Notes: generated by a model from the sequence alone, not told the origin. 64,000 bases of DNA from Taklimakanibacter sp049323275 (GCA_049323275.1 JBMOOM010000055.1:1-64000); one strand, 5' to 3'; positions 54,026 through 63,935 are shown, counted from the first letter of the stretch. Numbers and translations are program-made.

Positions 54026-54904
54026 TTATTCAACCAAGGACCTTGCAGCACTTGGATTGAGGTTATGATCATTCTGCAGCCTAGGCTTTCGGAGGACACC
54101 GGCCAAATAACTTTTCTTACCGGTCGCGAATTGCTGCTTTTCATTGAAATTGCCGGTGCCTAAGCCGGCGAAATTCATGGCGCTCCTAACGAAAGGCCGA
54201 GGTATCCTCCGGGCAATCAAATCGGCTTTGCGCAAGTCCTCCATTTCCATGCCAGCTGTAATACCGCGAGTGATGTCACGGAGCCATATGGTCTCCATCC
54301 CGGAATTGGTGAGTTTCATCCTCAATCGCGGCAGTTTATCCGATCGCCTGTAATCGGCAAAAAGGAAGTGCCCCCCTGGCCTCAAAACCCGTAAAACCTC
54401 ATTGAGAAAAGCGCTAAAATCGGGGTAATTCAACGATGATTCAATATTGACGACGATATCGAATCCAGCGTCCGGGAACGGCATCGATTGCGCATCGCCC
54501 GTCGTATAGTCGATCCCAAAGAGACTGAAGCGTTGCTGGCACTTTTTGACCTGTTGGGGCGCGATATCGAGGCCATTAAGCGAACGTGGGCGATAATGGC
54601 GCCAGATCCAGACAGTTCCACCCCCGAGGCCTGAGCTAACTTCAAGGGCGTCCTTACCTGTCCAATCAACCTCGCGACCCAGTAAATCGTAAAGCTGGAT
54701 CGGGTATCGGAAGGGTTCAAGCTCGGGCGGTAGCAACAGCTCCGTTCCCAACTGATAACCGTGATTCATAAACAAGAGGTCACCTTCCCGATCGAACCGG
54801 GCTACGGCATTGTACCAAGCGACCATAAGTTGCTTTTTGAATCGCTTCGGAGTGACGTTCTTCCACAATGAAAATAGGTCGAGGGTTGACAAAATTCCTC
54901 TCAT
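54026..54904 (-). CDS. SAM-dependent methyltransferase (class I)
   Basis: A 292-residue protein with a Rossmann methyltransferase core: motif I ALEVSSGLGGGTVWIW, GLDIAPQQVKKCQQRF, GDAQSMPFPDAGFDIVVNIE and EVLRVLRPGGHFLFADYRR. The N-terminus (FSLWKNVTPKRFKKQLMVAWYN) and the phrase FMNHGYQ resemble the phthiotriol dimycocerosate-type methyltransferases. The substrate is unknown, perhaps a lipid or polyketide. No cotranscribed partner. Confidence 0.8.
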   Translation of the reverse strand: MRGILSTLDLFSLWKNVTPKRFKKQLMVAWYNAVARFDREGDLLFMNHGYQLGTELLLPPELEPFRYPIQLYDLLGREVDWTGKDALEVSSGLGGGTVWIWRHYRPRSLNGLDIAPQQVKKCQQRFSLFGIDYTTGDAQSMPFPDAGFDIVVNIESSLNYPDFSAFLNEVLRVLRPGGHFLFADYRRSDKLPRLRMKLTNSGMETIWLRDITRGITAGMEMEDLRKADLIARRIPRPFVRSAMNFAGLGTGNFNEKQQFATGKKSYLAGVLRKPRLQNDHNLNPSAARSLVE

Positions 54905-55986
54905 AGCCCTTTGACGACCAGGATGTGGGAAAGATCCTTGTGCGGGTAACCGGCGGAGCTAATGCTAATTCCTCGAGCTGCCTGAGGTTCAAGGTCTGCC
55001 AGCCGTCTACCTTCTGCGGCTTATCGCCTCAAGAGAGGGAGGGTAGTTCCCGAGTGATCGGGATTCCATGACCTGCGGGGACTAAACGAAGTGGCCGTCG
55101 TCACCGTAGCCCGCCCACTTCATAGGTGAACCCGATCTTAAAGGTGTCGCCCACGAGATCCAGCAGTCAGGTCGTGCATCATTCTTCTGATCAGCCGGGC
55201 GGCGAAGCGTTCATCGAAAAATGGGAAACGCTCCGGCACGAACGCCAACGGACCCTCGGACGTCCGGAAAGGGGAAGCCATTGCGCAAAGCCGACAAGGG
55301 CTTAGGTTAAGGTAGAGGGGGGACCGTCACTGACTGAGGAAATAGGATTCTAGGATCTTCGGATGCGGTCGCGTGTTAAGTTCTCCTGCCAGAGTGCTAA
55401 CGACCAAGCCGCGTCGACTGTCCTAACTCACGCCTCAGTTATTCGAACTCGCAGCTATAGCAACCTGAGTTTTTCTATTCAGAAGTCAGCGGTCTACGTG
55501 AACAAGGGGGCGACTTTCAAGTGGCCGATGGCGCTAATCGTCGGTAGTTTGCCAGAATGGCAGGTCTGCTCCGATCCTACGATGGTTGTCGATCGCCAGA
55601 GTCTGCTTCAGGAGCTCTAGCTTTTGGTCAACGTTTCGAACCCTCTGAAGAAGTAGCGATCGTCCCGATCCCATCCAATCTCCTAATCATGCCTCGAAAG
55701 TTACAGCTTTTGTTTAGAGAAACGGAAGTGCACGAGAAGTCCCGCAAATACATACGGATCGGACTTTGGACGATAGCCGTGGTAATAATTTTGGCAGTCG
55801 AGTACAGAGATCTAGCCGGAAGCCTAATCTACAATTCGAAAACCATAAATTGATGGTCTCCTTAACTGCAGATTCCGGTGGTCGCGGGAAAGCAAACTGC
55901 TACATCGATCAAAAAACGCGCCGCTGACGAGCGCCGAGCCAAGCTAGGGCAGCGTTGCCGAGGTCACGCATTGCGTCGACAAGCTT
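54905..55986. other. Long stretch without supported genes
   Basis: Short frames only. One at 55689-55853 (MPRKLQLLFRETEVHEKSRK...) has a single hydrophobic segment (GLWTIAVVIILAVEY) and might be a small membrane protein, but there is no ribosome binding site. The sequence looks degraded. Confidence 0.4.
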
Positions 55987-56385
55987 CTAGGCGTCGTCGA
56001 CAATCAAGTGAGGACCATGATTTTGATAAATGGAACGGCATGAACAGTATGGCCGAGGATGATGGCACCCGTACCGGGCTGCATCACGATTGTTATTGCG
56101 AATAGGTGGAGGGAGATCGCAGAAATCATTCCCGGCACCACGGCGGGAAAGCATACAAAAGCAAAAGTCAGAACCTGACCGGGGAGCTCCTTCGGGGGCG
56201 ATCAGAAGGGCGATCCATGTCCCAAGGACCAGGGCGATAGTGGTTGAAGTAATAGCGACCAAAAATGAATAAAGGCAAGCATGAAGAAACTCTCTATCCT
56301 GAAGGACTTGGCTATACCAGGCGGTTGTCAAGTCGCCGATCAGAAAGGCAACGAAATTTGCATCCTTGAAGCTCATCGTCATCAT
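55987..56385 (-). pseudogene. PotC-like ABC transporter permease remnant
   Basis: The start (MSFKDANFVAFLIGDLTTAWY, LVAITSTTIALVLGTWIALLIAPEG) matches inner-membrane permeases of the spermidine/putrescine type. A frameshift near 56190 moves the continuation to another frame (FPAVVPGMISAISLHLF, then GAIILGHTVHAVPFIKIMVL). The gene is truncated soon after. No ATPase or binding protein remains nearby. Confidence 0.65.
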
Positions 56386-56760
56386 TAAGGTTCTAGGTAC
56401 CAGAAGGTATAGGACAAGCAGCCAATAAAAGGTGGTTCAGTGCCGTTCGTGGAACGCCGCAAATAGTCATGCGCAACATCAGAAAGCCCCCTATTGCCAA
56501 CCCGCATGAACATTCCAACCGTTCCAAGCGCCGTCACGAGCGTGATGTTGGTAAAAGCGGCGCCGATCGGCCAACGATTGGTCGCACCGAGGTGGTGATT
56601 GTCTCGAGAAATAGGGAAGTTGTCGAGCCCTCGAGAAGCATGGGTGATGCAAACAGGCCAATGCACGTGAACAACATTGATGACCAACCGGAAGCGATGC
56701 CGTCCCGGGGAGTGGCAGGATGATACGGCGCAAGCGCTCGCTCCCATCCCTCCATTTATT
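56385..56760 (-). pseudogene. PotB-like ABC transporter permease remnant
   Basis: Two frames together give a permease-like stretch: GIASGWSSMLFTCIGLFASP and TTSLFLETITTSVRPIVG in one, WPIGAAFTNITLVTALGTVG in another. The upstream part is missing. With the PotC-like remnant it marks a deleted polyamine-type transporter operon. Confidence 0.55.
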
Positions 56761-56794
56761 ACTGCCCTTTTCAAATTAAGCGTTCGGGTCGCTG

Positions 56795-56825
56795 AGTATA
56801 GGACCTCTAGTAGCTGGAGGGACAA
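56795..56825 (-). promoter_or_regulatory. MerR-type promoter (19-bp spacer), orphan
   Basis: On the minus strand TTGTCC and TATACT are separated by 19 bases containing CTCCAGCTACTAGAGG, the dyad of CadR/ZntR/PbrR-like MerR regulators. It points into the permease remnants, so its original target gene is probably gone. Confidence 0.6.
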
Positions 56826-56970
56826 ACGAGAATCAGCAACCGCGGTTGAGTTATGGTGGACCTGGAAACCTCTTGAGAGCTCTGCGGCTTGCCGTCGACT
56901 GGCGGTGATCGTTCTTGTTGCACGTCATCGGGTCAGCTAGGCGCTTAACCCTAACCTGATGACGATTTCG

Positions 56971-57390
56971 TCAGTGTTCGCCATAACATAGTCGGTGACT
57001 GGCGAGGGCGCGGATCACGTAGCAGTCGTCGACGCGCCCGTCATGGGGTTTTGTGGTGATGCGGGTCAACTCCTTCTCGAGCGATTGCAACTTAGTGATT
57101 TTATCGCGGACGACCCGCAATTGGTCGGTTGCGATTTGGTCAGCTCGTTCGCACGGCTTGTTGGGATTGGAGCTCAACTCGAGAAGTTCACGAATCGCGT
57201 TTATCGTCAGACCAAGTTCGCGAGCATGCTTGATAAACGCCAAGCGATCGCACTCCTCCTGTCTGTAGCGCCGCTGATTGCCGTCCGAGCGTTCAGCCGC
57301 ACATATCAGTCCCCTCTGCTCGTAGTATCGGATGGTCGGAATTTTCACACCAGTGCGATTAGAGAGAGTTCCGATTGTAAGCACCACCAA
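56971..57390 (-). CDS. MerR family metal-responsive regulator
   Basis: A 139-residue protein with a standard MerR start (LTIGTLSNRTGVKIPTIRYY, EQRGLICAAERSDGNQRRY) and dimerisation helix. The metal-binding end is not entirely typical: one cysteine in KPCERAD near 78 and another near the C-terminus (VDDCYV), as in ZntR/CadR/PbrR-like proteins. It should activate 19-bp spacer promoters such as the one before the ATPase gene. It lies 112 bases downstream of the P-type ATPase gene on the same strand, so it may be autoregulated with it. Confidence 0.88.
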   Translation of the reverse strand: MVVLTIGTLSNRTGVKIPTIRYYEQRGLICAAERSDGNQRRYRQEECDRLAFIKHARELGLTINAIRELLELSSNPNKPCERADQIATDQLRVVRDKITKLQSLEKELTRITTKPHDGRVDDCYVIRALASHRLCYGEH

Positions 57391-57502
57391 GGCCTCCGTG
57401 GCTACTGGTGTGATCGATGTCGAAGACTTCGAAGTCGATTCAATTGGACATTGCGGTTGGCGCGACGGCGCTTAATCGCACTGTTTGACAGACTCTGGCA
57501 AT

Positions 57503-60151
57503 TCATTTCAAGCCGCGCCAGCCGAGCAAGCGCATCGCATTTGCCGTAACGAGCACAGTCGCGCCGGTGTCAGCGAGAATGGCGGGCCATAGGCCCGTTA
57601 CACCGATTACGGTCGTAACTAAAAACACCCCCTTCAGTCCGAGTGAAAGGACGATGTTCTGGCAAATATTGGTCATCGTCGCGCGCGACAGCGCGATCAT
57701 GTTTGCGACGTCCTTAACCCGACCATGAAGGACGGCGGCATCGGCAGTTTCCAGCGCGACATCGGTGCCGCCACCCATGGCTATGCCAACGTCGGCCGCC
57801 GCCAGTGCCGGCGCGTCGTTGATTCCGTCTCCTACCTTCCCGACCCGCAACCCGGATCTCTGAAGCTCGCCAACAATCCGCTGCTTGTCCTCGGGCAACA
57901 ATTCAGCCCGCGGCTCGATGCCAAGTGACGAGGCGATCGCCATTGCGGTCCGCTTATTGTCACCGGTCAGCATCAGGGTGGAGACATTGAGGCGCTTAAG
58001 CAACTCAATGCCTTCGCGTGCATCGTCGCGTGGCTCATCGCGCATGGCTATCAGGCCAGCGACTTCCTTTCCGGCGAGGAGCACAGAGACTGTCTTGCCC
58101 TCGTCGTTGAGAGTAGCGATCCGGCTCGCTAGTTCGGTCGCAAGAGGCGTACGCTGTTGAGCCGCTTGTGGGGATCCTAAGAACAAATCGATCTCGCCCA
58201 CCGACCCGATCACCCCTTGGCCTCCGAGTGCCTTGGCGCCTTTTGCGGCTATCGGTTCAATTCCGCTGTTACGAGCTTTATTCAGGATGGCGGTCGCTAG
58301 GGGATGGCTCGAGCCCAGTTCGAGATCGGCAGCAAATTTGAGAACTTCCCCCTCCGAATAAGAACCGGCGACGATATCAGTGACCCTCGGTTTTCCCTCG
58401 GTTAACGTACCCGTTTTGTCAAAAGCAACTTTCTCTAGCCTCCCAAGCGACTCCAGGACGGCGCCGCCCTTCATGAGCAGTCCTCTTCGGGCGCCGGCAG
58501 ACAAACTCGCCGCGATCGCTGCTGGAGTGGAAATGACCAGCGCGCATGGGCAACCGATAAGGAGAATGGCCAATCCCTTGTAGATCCATTCAGTCCAATC
58601 GCCGCCGAACACCAAGGGAGGAGCTATGGCTATTAACGCCGCGACAACCATAACACCGGGCGTGTAATAAGTCGAAAATCGGTCGATGAAGCGCTCGGTT
58701 GGTGCCTTCGATTCCTGGGCTTGTTCGACAAGTTGGATGATTCGGGCGATGGTGTTGTCGGCCGCCGAAGCTGTAACCTTAACCCGAATTGCCGCATCCT
58801 GATTGATCGTACCAGCGTAGATTTGGTCGCCGGGAGATTTTCGTTTGGGCACCGACTCGCCAGTCACCGGCGCCTCATCGACTGAAGTTTCGCCAGTCGT
58901 AATGATACCGTCCGCCGGGATGCGGTCACCTGGTCGGACGAGGATTGTTGCCCCAACTTTGAGGCTTTCGGCAGCTACCTCGGTCGTTATACCGTTGAGC
59001 TCAAGAAACGCCGTTTTGGGGACCAGTGTCGCGAGGGCGCGAATGCTGGCGCGCGCACGACCAGCGGCCACCCCTTCAAGGAGTTCGCCGACCAGAAACA
59101 AGAAAACCACAACGGCCGCTTCCTCCCCGGCGTTGATGACAACCGCGCCCACCGCGGCGACTGTCATCAACATTTCGATAGTAAAAGGCGAACCGTTGAC
59201 AGCAGCCATCACAGCGCGCCGAGCAATTGGAATGAGGCCCACCGCCATTGCTACGACAAAAGCCCAAAGCTCTATCGCTGGGAAGAGTTTGCCGGCGACG
59301 AAGGCGGTTGCAAGGGCAAAGCCGCACAATATAGTCAAGCGAGCCTTGGCGGTTTTCCACCACGGCCCCTCCTCGAGGCCTTGGTCGCGCGGCGAGGTGC
59401 CGGCAACGGCGGTTCCGAGGTCAGCCCCCTCCGACAGGTCATTCGAGCTTGGTGTTTCATCCAGCGGCGCTATGGCTGCGCCGACTCGACTGGCGGTCAC
59501 CGCCATGGCCTTGTAACCTAACCCGTTCACCCGCTTGAGGACATCAGTTAGGTCCGTCCTCCGATCATGCTCAATCGTCATTGTCGCTGCGGTTACCGAA
59601 ACCGAGACCTCTCTAACACCTTCGATGCGCTTGACGGCGGTGGTGATTTTGTTGGCGCAGCTTGCACAATCCATTCCCTCAACCCGATAACGAGTCCGGA
59701 GGAGGTTTTCGGGCGTTAGGGTCTTGTCTCGACTTTGGTCGGACTGGGTATGTCTCGAATGATCATGCCCTGCGTGATCATGGCCCGAATGATCATGGCC
59801 TGTGTGATCATGCCCTGAGTGATCACGACCCGAGTGGTCATGGCCGGAACATTTCGAGTGATCGTGATCGTCGACTTGAGCGACAATCGCGGATGACGCT
59901 GTGGTATCGATTGTCGGCTGCCGAGCATCGGTCATAACTGTCACTTTATAGCCTAGGCTTTCGACACGTTTCGCAAGTCTTGACAAGTCGGCATCGAGCT
60001 GATGTTCGACAATCATCGTCCCCGCCGTAACCGAGACGGATACATCGCCTACACCATCAAACCGCCTGATGGCCTTATCGATTTTGCTCGCGCAGCCCGC
60101 GCAATCCATTCCTTCCACTCGAAACCGCGATTTTTTTAAGCGAGCATCCAT
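57503..60151 (-). CDS. Heavy-metal P1B-type ATPase (Zn/Cd/Pb-type) with two HMA domains
   Basis: An 882-residue metal exporter. Two HMA domains at the N-terminus have EGMDCAGCASKI and EGMDCASCANKI metal sites. Between them lies a His-rich linker (repeats of GHDHS). The core has the metal-binding transmembrane CPC at 534-536 (LIGCPCALVIS), the phosphorylated Asp578 in DKTGT, SSHPLATAIL, and GDGINDAPALA. The pattern fits the CadA/ZntA subgroup that exports Zn2+, Cd2+ or Pb2+ from the cytoplasm at the cost of ATP. It is preceded by a perfect MerR-type promoter and followed by a MerR gene. Confidence 0.93.
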   Translation of the reverse strand: MDARLKKSRFRVEGMDCAGCASKIDKAIRRFDGVGDVSVSVTAGTMIVEHQLDADLSRLAKRVESLGYKVTVMTDARQPTIDTTASSAIVAQVDDHDHSKCSGHDHSGRDHSGHDHTGHDHSGHDHAGHDHSRHTQSDQSRDKTLTPENLLRTRYRVEGMDCASCANKITTAVKRIEGVREVSVSVTAATMTIEHDRRTDLTDVLKRVNGLGYKAMAVTASRVGAAIAPLDETPSSNDLSEGADLGTAVAGTSPRDQGLEEGPWWKTAKARLTILCGFALATAFVAGKLFPAIELWAFVVAMAVGLIPIARRAVMAAVNGSPFTIEMLMTVAAVGAVVINAGEEAAVVVFLFLVGELLEGVAAGRARASIRALATLVPKTAFLELNGITTEVAAESLKVGATILVRPGDRIPADGIITTGETSVDEAPVTGESVPKRKSPGDQIYAGTINQDAAIRVKVTASAADNTIARIIQLVEQAQESKAPTERFIDRFSTYYTPGVMVVAALIAIAPPLVFGGDWTEWIYKGLAILLIGCPCALVISTPAAIAASLSAGARRGLLMKGGAVLESLGRLEKVAFDKTGTLTEGKPRVTDIVAGSYSEGEVLKFAADLELGSSHPLATAILNKARNSGIEPIAAKGAKALGGQGVIGSVGEIDLFLGSPQAAQQRTPLATELASRIATLNDEGKTVSVLLAGKEVAGLIAMRDEPRDDAREGIELLKRLNVSTLMLTGDNKRTAMAIASSLGIEPRAELLPEDKQRIVGELQRSGLRVGKVGDGINDAPALAAADVGIAMGGGTDVALETADAAVLHGRVKDVANMIALSRATMTNICQNIVLSLGLKGVFLVTTVIGVTGLWPAILADTGATVLVTANAMRLLGWRGLK
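59758..59850 (-). repeat. 15-bp tandem repeat encoding the His-rich linker
   Basis: About six imperfect copies of a 15-base unit with core TGATCATG encode HDHSG/HDHTG pentapeptides. The unit length equals five codons, so copy number can vary without breaking the frame. Confidence 0.75.
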
Positions 60152-60181
60152 GCCAAAACCTCGTACCTAGAGATTAGGCTG

Positions 60182-60212
60182 ACGATAGATGCTCTAGTAG
60201 CTAGAGGAGCAA
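60182..60212 (-). promoter_or_regulatory. MerR-type promoter of the P-type ATPase gene
   Basis: Minus strand: -35 TTGCTC at 60207-60212, -10 TATCGT at 60182-60187, exactly 19 bases apart, with the dyad CTCTAGCTACTAGAG between them. It lies 30 bases upstream of the ATPase start. Confidence 0.85.
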
Positions 60213-60551
60213 GGGAAAAATCCAGAAAGAAGGCCCGATGAAGTTCTCGAGTGAGAGGATTGATGACTAGGTCGCGATACGCCCGCTGGGTTTCCTCAGC
60301 CTAGCCATGATAGCAAGTCGGCCGTCGGAGGGGACACGTGGAGCCCCATTGCCATCACGGCCGCGCTGCCGGCAAAATGGTGAGATCAAGGCGATGCCGG
60401 GGAGCCACCGACCTTAATTCGTGGCCGGCGAAAGGCTTATTGAGCCAGAGTGAGCTTAATTGTCGAAGCCTGATTCCTTCCTTTGCCCACCCCTGACCAA
60501 CGACGTCTTGAGAACGTGGGCCTCAGATTGGAAGATAGTTGCAAGATTCGC

Positions 60552-60582
60552 TTGAAGCTCTAGCAGCTGTAGGTTCTATCCT
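60552..60582 (+). promoter_or_regulatory. MerR-type promoter pointing toward the CDF gene
   Basis: TTGAAG and TATCCT are separated by 19 bases that include CTCTAGCAGCTGTAG. The nearest downstream gene is the CDF exporter, 400 bases away. The rest of 60213-60978 holds no supported gene. Confidence 0.65.
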
Positions 60583-60978
60583 TGGAAGGATTGTGGGCGA
60601 ACAATTTTGGACCGCTCCATTGAGGAGGCTACTGGCTTGAGTCTGGTCGGCACTGATGACGATTGAGCTCGGCCTATTTGCACTGCAGCCACAGTCAGCC
60701 TTTGGATGGGAGACTGGCAAGGAATCGCCACTGGCTATTGTCCCAAGTACCGAGGTGTTTTAGCCCGATAGAGAGGGGCGAGCTCGATAAGATCAATAAA
60801 TGAAACGTCGGCGGAGGGCTGGTATCGACCCATTTCTGCCCTTCGTACAAACGTTATGATCGAATTATCGTTCGAGACGTGGTGGGCGCCATGACCCAAC
60901 CTACAGGCACGGGGCATTTCTTGAGCACATGTTCGACTAAGGAAAGTCTGGGCCGCTTTATAGAGGGAAATCATCGCC

Positions 60979-61896
60979 ATGGGCACAGGGCATTCGCACG
61001 CGCAAGTACCTTCTTCCGGAACCGCCGCCGGACGCCACAAGAGTAGGCTCACCACAGCCCTTGCTCTGACCACGACTTTCATGGCGGTCGAGGTAATCGG
61101 CGGTTTATGGACGGGGAGTCTAGCGTTGCTCGCTGACGCGGCGCATATGCTGACCGACGCAGGGGGCCTAGCACTCGCGCTGCTGGCCATACGCTTCGCT
61201 GAACGTCCCGCCACCCCGCAAAAGACTTATGGCTACGTCCGAATGGAGGTGATGTCGGCACTGACAAATGCCGTCGTCCTACTACTCCTGACCGTTTACA
61301 TTCTTTACGAAGCTTATCAGCGTTTCCTCAACCCGCCCGATATTCTCGGTGGTCCAATGCTGGCGGTGGCTGTCGTCGGCTTGGCGGTCAACCTCATCAG
61401 CATGAAGCTATTGTCTGCCGGATCCTCCGAGAGCCTAAACGTAAAGGGGGCTTACTTCGAGGTCCTCAGCGATATGCTTGGATCACTCGGTGTCATCGTC
61501 GCCGCAGCAATCGTGATGTTGACCGGCTGGACGCTGGCGGATCCGATTATCGGTGCCGGAATTGGGCTTTTCATCATTCCACGTACATGGGCCCTTTTGA
61601 AGCAGGCGATCCATATTCTGATGGAGGGAACGCCGGCCGAAGTAGACCTCGTGCTCCTGGAAAGAAATCTACTGACTATTCCTGGCGTGACTGCGGTTCA
61701 CGATCTCCATGTCTGGACAATCACCTCCGGCATCGACGCGATGAGCTGCCACCTCGTTGTAGCCGACATGGCTCGATCGCGAGTGACTTTACTAAGCGCC
61801 CAAGAATTGATGAAGAGCAAATTCGGGCTGACGCACACAACAGTTCAGATCGAAGACCAGGGGCTGCGCGAGGCTGAAGGCGAGTCGAGGTTTTAA
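60979..61896 (+). CDS. Cation diffusion facilitator (CzcD-like) exporter
   Basis: A 305-residue CDF protein with AGAGGGA before the start. The N-terminus is short and His-containing (MGTGHSHAQ). Six membrane helices follow, with the zinc-site residues in ADAAHMLTDAGG (D53, H56, D60 region) and TLADPIIGAGIGLFII. The cytoplasmic domain contains HDLHVWTITSG. Such proteins export Zn2+, Co2+ or Cd2+ using the proton gradient. It complements the P-type ATPase in metal efflux. Confidence 0.9.
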   Translation: MGTGHSHAQVPSSGTAAGRHKSRLTTALALTTTFMAVEVIGGLWTGSLALLADAAHMLTDAGGLALALLAIRFAERPATPQKTYGYVRMEVMSALTNAVVLLLLTVYILYEAYQRFLNPPDILGGPMLAVAVVGLAVNLISMKLLSAGSSESLNVKGAYFEVLSDMLGSLGVIVAAAIVMLTGWTLADPIIGAGIGLFIIPRTWALLKQAIHILMEGTPAEVDLVLLERNLLTIPGVTAVHDLHVWTITSGIDAMSCHLVVADMARSRVTLLSAQELMKSKFGLTHTTVQIEDQGLREAEGESRF

Positions 61897-62161
61897 GAAA
61901 AAAACGAATTGAATCACACCTCGGAAGTAAAAAATGGCTCAATGCCAGGCTGAGAGAGGACTCGGACAGCTGAGTGCGGGAATGTCGGCGCACGCAGTAT
62001 CTGACTATCGCGGTCAATCGAGCTGCACAGTCATCGGCCGACGCCTAATGTCCGAACCGAACTCAGCTAAATTCGCGCGTAGGCTACGAATGCAGGATAC
62101 CAATCCTTCAGGGTGCCGAAAATATGCGAACTGCACGATCCTAAAGCGCAATCCTTCTCAA

Positions 62162-63046
62162 TTATGGCGTGGGTTGCAAGGTGCTGAACCATGCGACGAG
62201 CCCAATCACGAAAGAAGCCAGGACAAGTTCAGCAGCGGTACTGGCAACGAGTGCCTTTTGCGCGCCAATCCATCGCCTGAGACGCTTTACGAGTACATAG
62301 CGGTTAAAAATGGCAAGCACCACCATTGCGGCGACCAGCCCAACCTTTATCAAGAGAAGCAGCTGGTATGCCGACTGCATATCGGTTGGTAAGCCCCCAA
62401 CGATCAGAAGTGTATTTGCGATGCCCGAGACCGTAACCAGCGTCACGGCGACATGCCCCATTGTGGAGAAGTGGATCAAAGCACGTCGCGCGTTCCCGGC
62501 GGTTCCGGCCCCACCCAGCAACGATATGAGAAATAGCAATGGTACGAGCGCGCCAACCCAGGCTCCAGCACTCAACAAATGCAACGCCGCATTGAGCTGA
62601 TGAAATACCCGAACCCAGCCATCGTAGGTCGCCGTATGTCCTGTCAAGGTGGTACTGGCCAGCAGGGCGGCCGCTAGAATAGCTGTTACGGCCGGACTGT
62701 CGCTGCGTCTTAGGGCGGCTATCGTAATTCCAGCTGCGGTAAGCGCTTGAAGCAGCCATGCTGTACCGATATTGGTGTTCCAGAGCAGCGACCAGACGAG
62801 ATTAAGATCAAGGACAGTCCGCCAGCCCTCCCCGATGATGGCGGTCTGCGCCGGCAAGGTAATGGTTGTCGCGAGCAACAGGCTCACGACAGCTGTTATT
62901 CGCCCCAGATAGAGCCGACGCCAAACCGTTCTGCCAGTGTCTGAGGGGACTAGGAGCCAAAGGTAGAGCCCCGCTCCCCACAGGAATAGCGCTGCGGCGT
63001 CGAAGGCGAAGCGTGCCGCGACGATAGCGGCCAAGGGATCAATCAC
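62162..63046 (-). CDS. copD: CopD family copper resistance membrane protein
   Basis: A 294-residue protein with about eight hydrophobic segments (for example AALFLWGAGLYLWLLVPSD and AILAAALLASTTLTGHT), and the CopD-type segment LHLLSAGAWVGALVPLLFLI. CopD moves copper across the inner membrane together with periplasmic CopC. It follows copC by 3 bases. The usual copAB genes are not seen in the window. Confidence 0.88.
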   Translation of the reverse strand: MIDPLAAIVAARFAFDAAALFLWGAGLYLWLLVPSDTGRTVWRRLYLGRITAVVSLLLATTITLPAQTAIIGEGWRTVLDLNLVWSLLWNTNIGTAWLLQALTAAGITIAALRRSDSPAVTAILAAALLASTTLTGHTATYDGWVRVFHQLNAALHLLSAGAWVGALVPLLFLISLLGGAGTAGNARRALIHFSTMGHVAVTLVTVSGIANTLLIVGGLPTDMQSAYQLLLLIKVGLVAAMVVLAIFNRYVLVKRLRRWIGAQKALVASTAAELVLASFVIGLVAWFSTLQPTP

Positions 63047-63049
63047 AGC

Positions 63050-63412
63050 TTATGGAATCACAGTGAAATTGTACTTGCCCTTCAGCTTGTGGCCGTCGGA
63101 GGACAGCACAGTCCATTCGACGGAGTATAGCCCCTCAGGAAGCTTAGCCTTAATTGGCACGATCAGGCCCTTTCCGCCTGGAACAATGGTCAGCGCGCCA
63201 GTAAGCACTAGGGCTCCATCCTCTCCACGGAGTGTCAGGCGGCTGAAGGCGAGATTGACTATTTCGTTGAAGTTGATTTCGACCGCCGACGGTGACGGTC
63301 CTTTGGATTGGTCGGCCGGAGAGGCCGCGACGATGCTGGCGTGGGCGAGGGCGGCACTGGAGAACGTAGAAAGGCTGATGGCAAAGATCGAAATTCGGAT
63401 TAATGCAAGCAT
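63050..63412 (-). CDS. copC: CopC periplasmic copper-binding protein
   Basis: The start is probably the second ATG (MLALIRISIF), which has GGAG upstream, giving 120 residues. A signal peptide ends SSAALA and the mature protein begins with HASIVAASPADQ. The N-terminal His together with the SSDGHKLKGKYNF segment supplies the Cu(II) site of CopC proteins, where the amino terminus, His1 and a DxH motif bind copper. It is transcribed ahead of copD. Confidence 0.92.
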   Translation of the reverse strand: MLALIRISIFAISLSTFSSAALAHASIVAASPADQSKGPSPSAVEINFNEIVNLAFSRLTLRGEDGALVLTGALTIVPGGKGLIVPIKAKLPEGLYSVEWTVLSSDGHKLKGKYNFTVIP

Positions 63413-63935
63413 ATGTTTCTCCATGCGCCCGTTTTTAGCGTCAACCGCACCGACTTTGGATCACGTTCTCCGGGACGATCGATGCTATTGTGAGTGCGAG
63501 AGATCGGGGGCCCAAATGGATGTGGTGGCCCAGGTAGCCTTGATCACCACGGGCCATCAAGCCGAAACCATCGGTCGATCACCCGACAAATGGAAGAAAG
63601 CCCCGTCACTGCCGACGGGGCTTGCAGTGCGACAATTTTGCTTTACCGAGTAACGCCTTAAGCACTTAGTTGAAGCATCAATCTCGTTTTCTGAGAGGGG
63701 TTATTAGGCCGAGTGACGCTGTCCACACGGCAATCAACCACTTTTGAGCGGCGCATCGAAATCGAGAATGCCAAACACCGCTGAAAGCAACTCGAGCAAA
63801 CCCTCCTTCCCTCGGGGCCGAAATGGAAAGGACCAGCCAGTACTAAGCGACTGCCACCGGTCGCGATACGACATTCCCACAGCTGAACGTCGATTGACCA
63901 TACAACCTCAGGCCGATAGAGGTTCAAGGGAAAAA
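63413..63935. other. Intergenic stretch upstream of copC
   Basis: No supported gene. It contains a hairpin, GCCCCGTC/GACGGGGC at 63600-63621, with a T-rich tail on the minus strand, likely a terminator for something transcribed from further right. Confidence 0.4.
63600..63621 (-). terminator. Hairpin terminator
   Basis: Perfect 8-bp stem with a six-base loop; on the minus strand it is followed by TTTCTTCC. No certain gene ends just before it. Confidence 0.45.

Noticed and set aside
55030..55045. GAGAGGGAGGG as a possible second attachment site
   Set aside because: It matches just 11 bases of the tRNA 3' end and in inverted orientation, as expected by chance in a GC-rich sequence.
59758..59850. 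Short regular repeats as a CRISPR array
   Set aside because: Units are contiguous with no spacers and are in frame inside the ATPase gene.
60655..60770. 35-codon plus-strand frame after the third MerR-type promoter
   Set aside because: Too short and without a properly spaced ribosome binding site; not protein-like enough to call.
63658..63927. 89-codon minus-strand frame near the right end
   Set aside because: Although a hairpin terminator lies just beyond its stop, the sequence has no family features or ribosome binding site.
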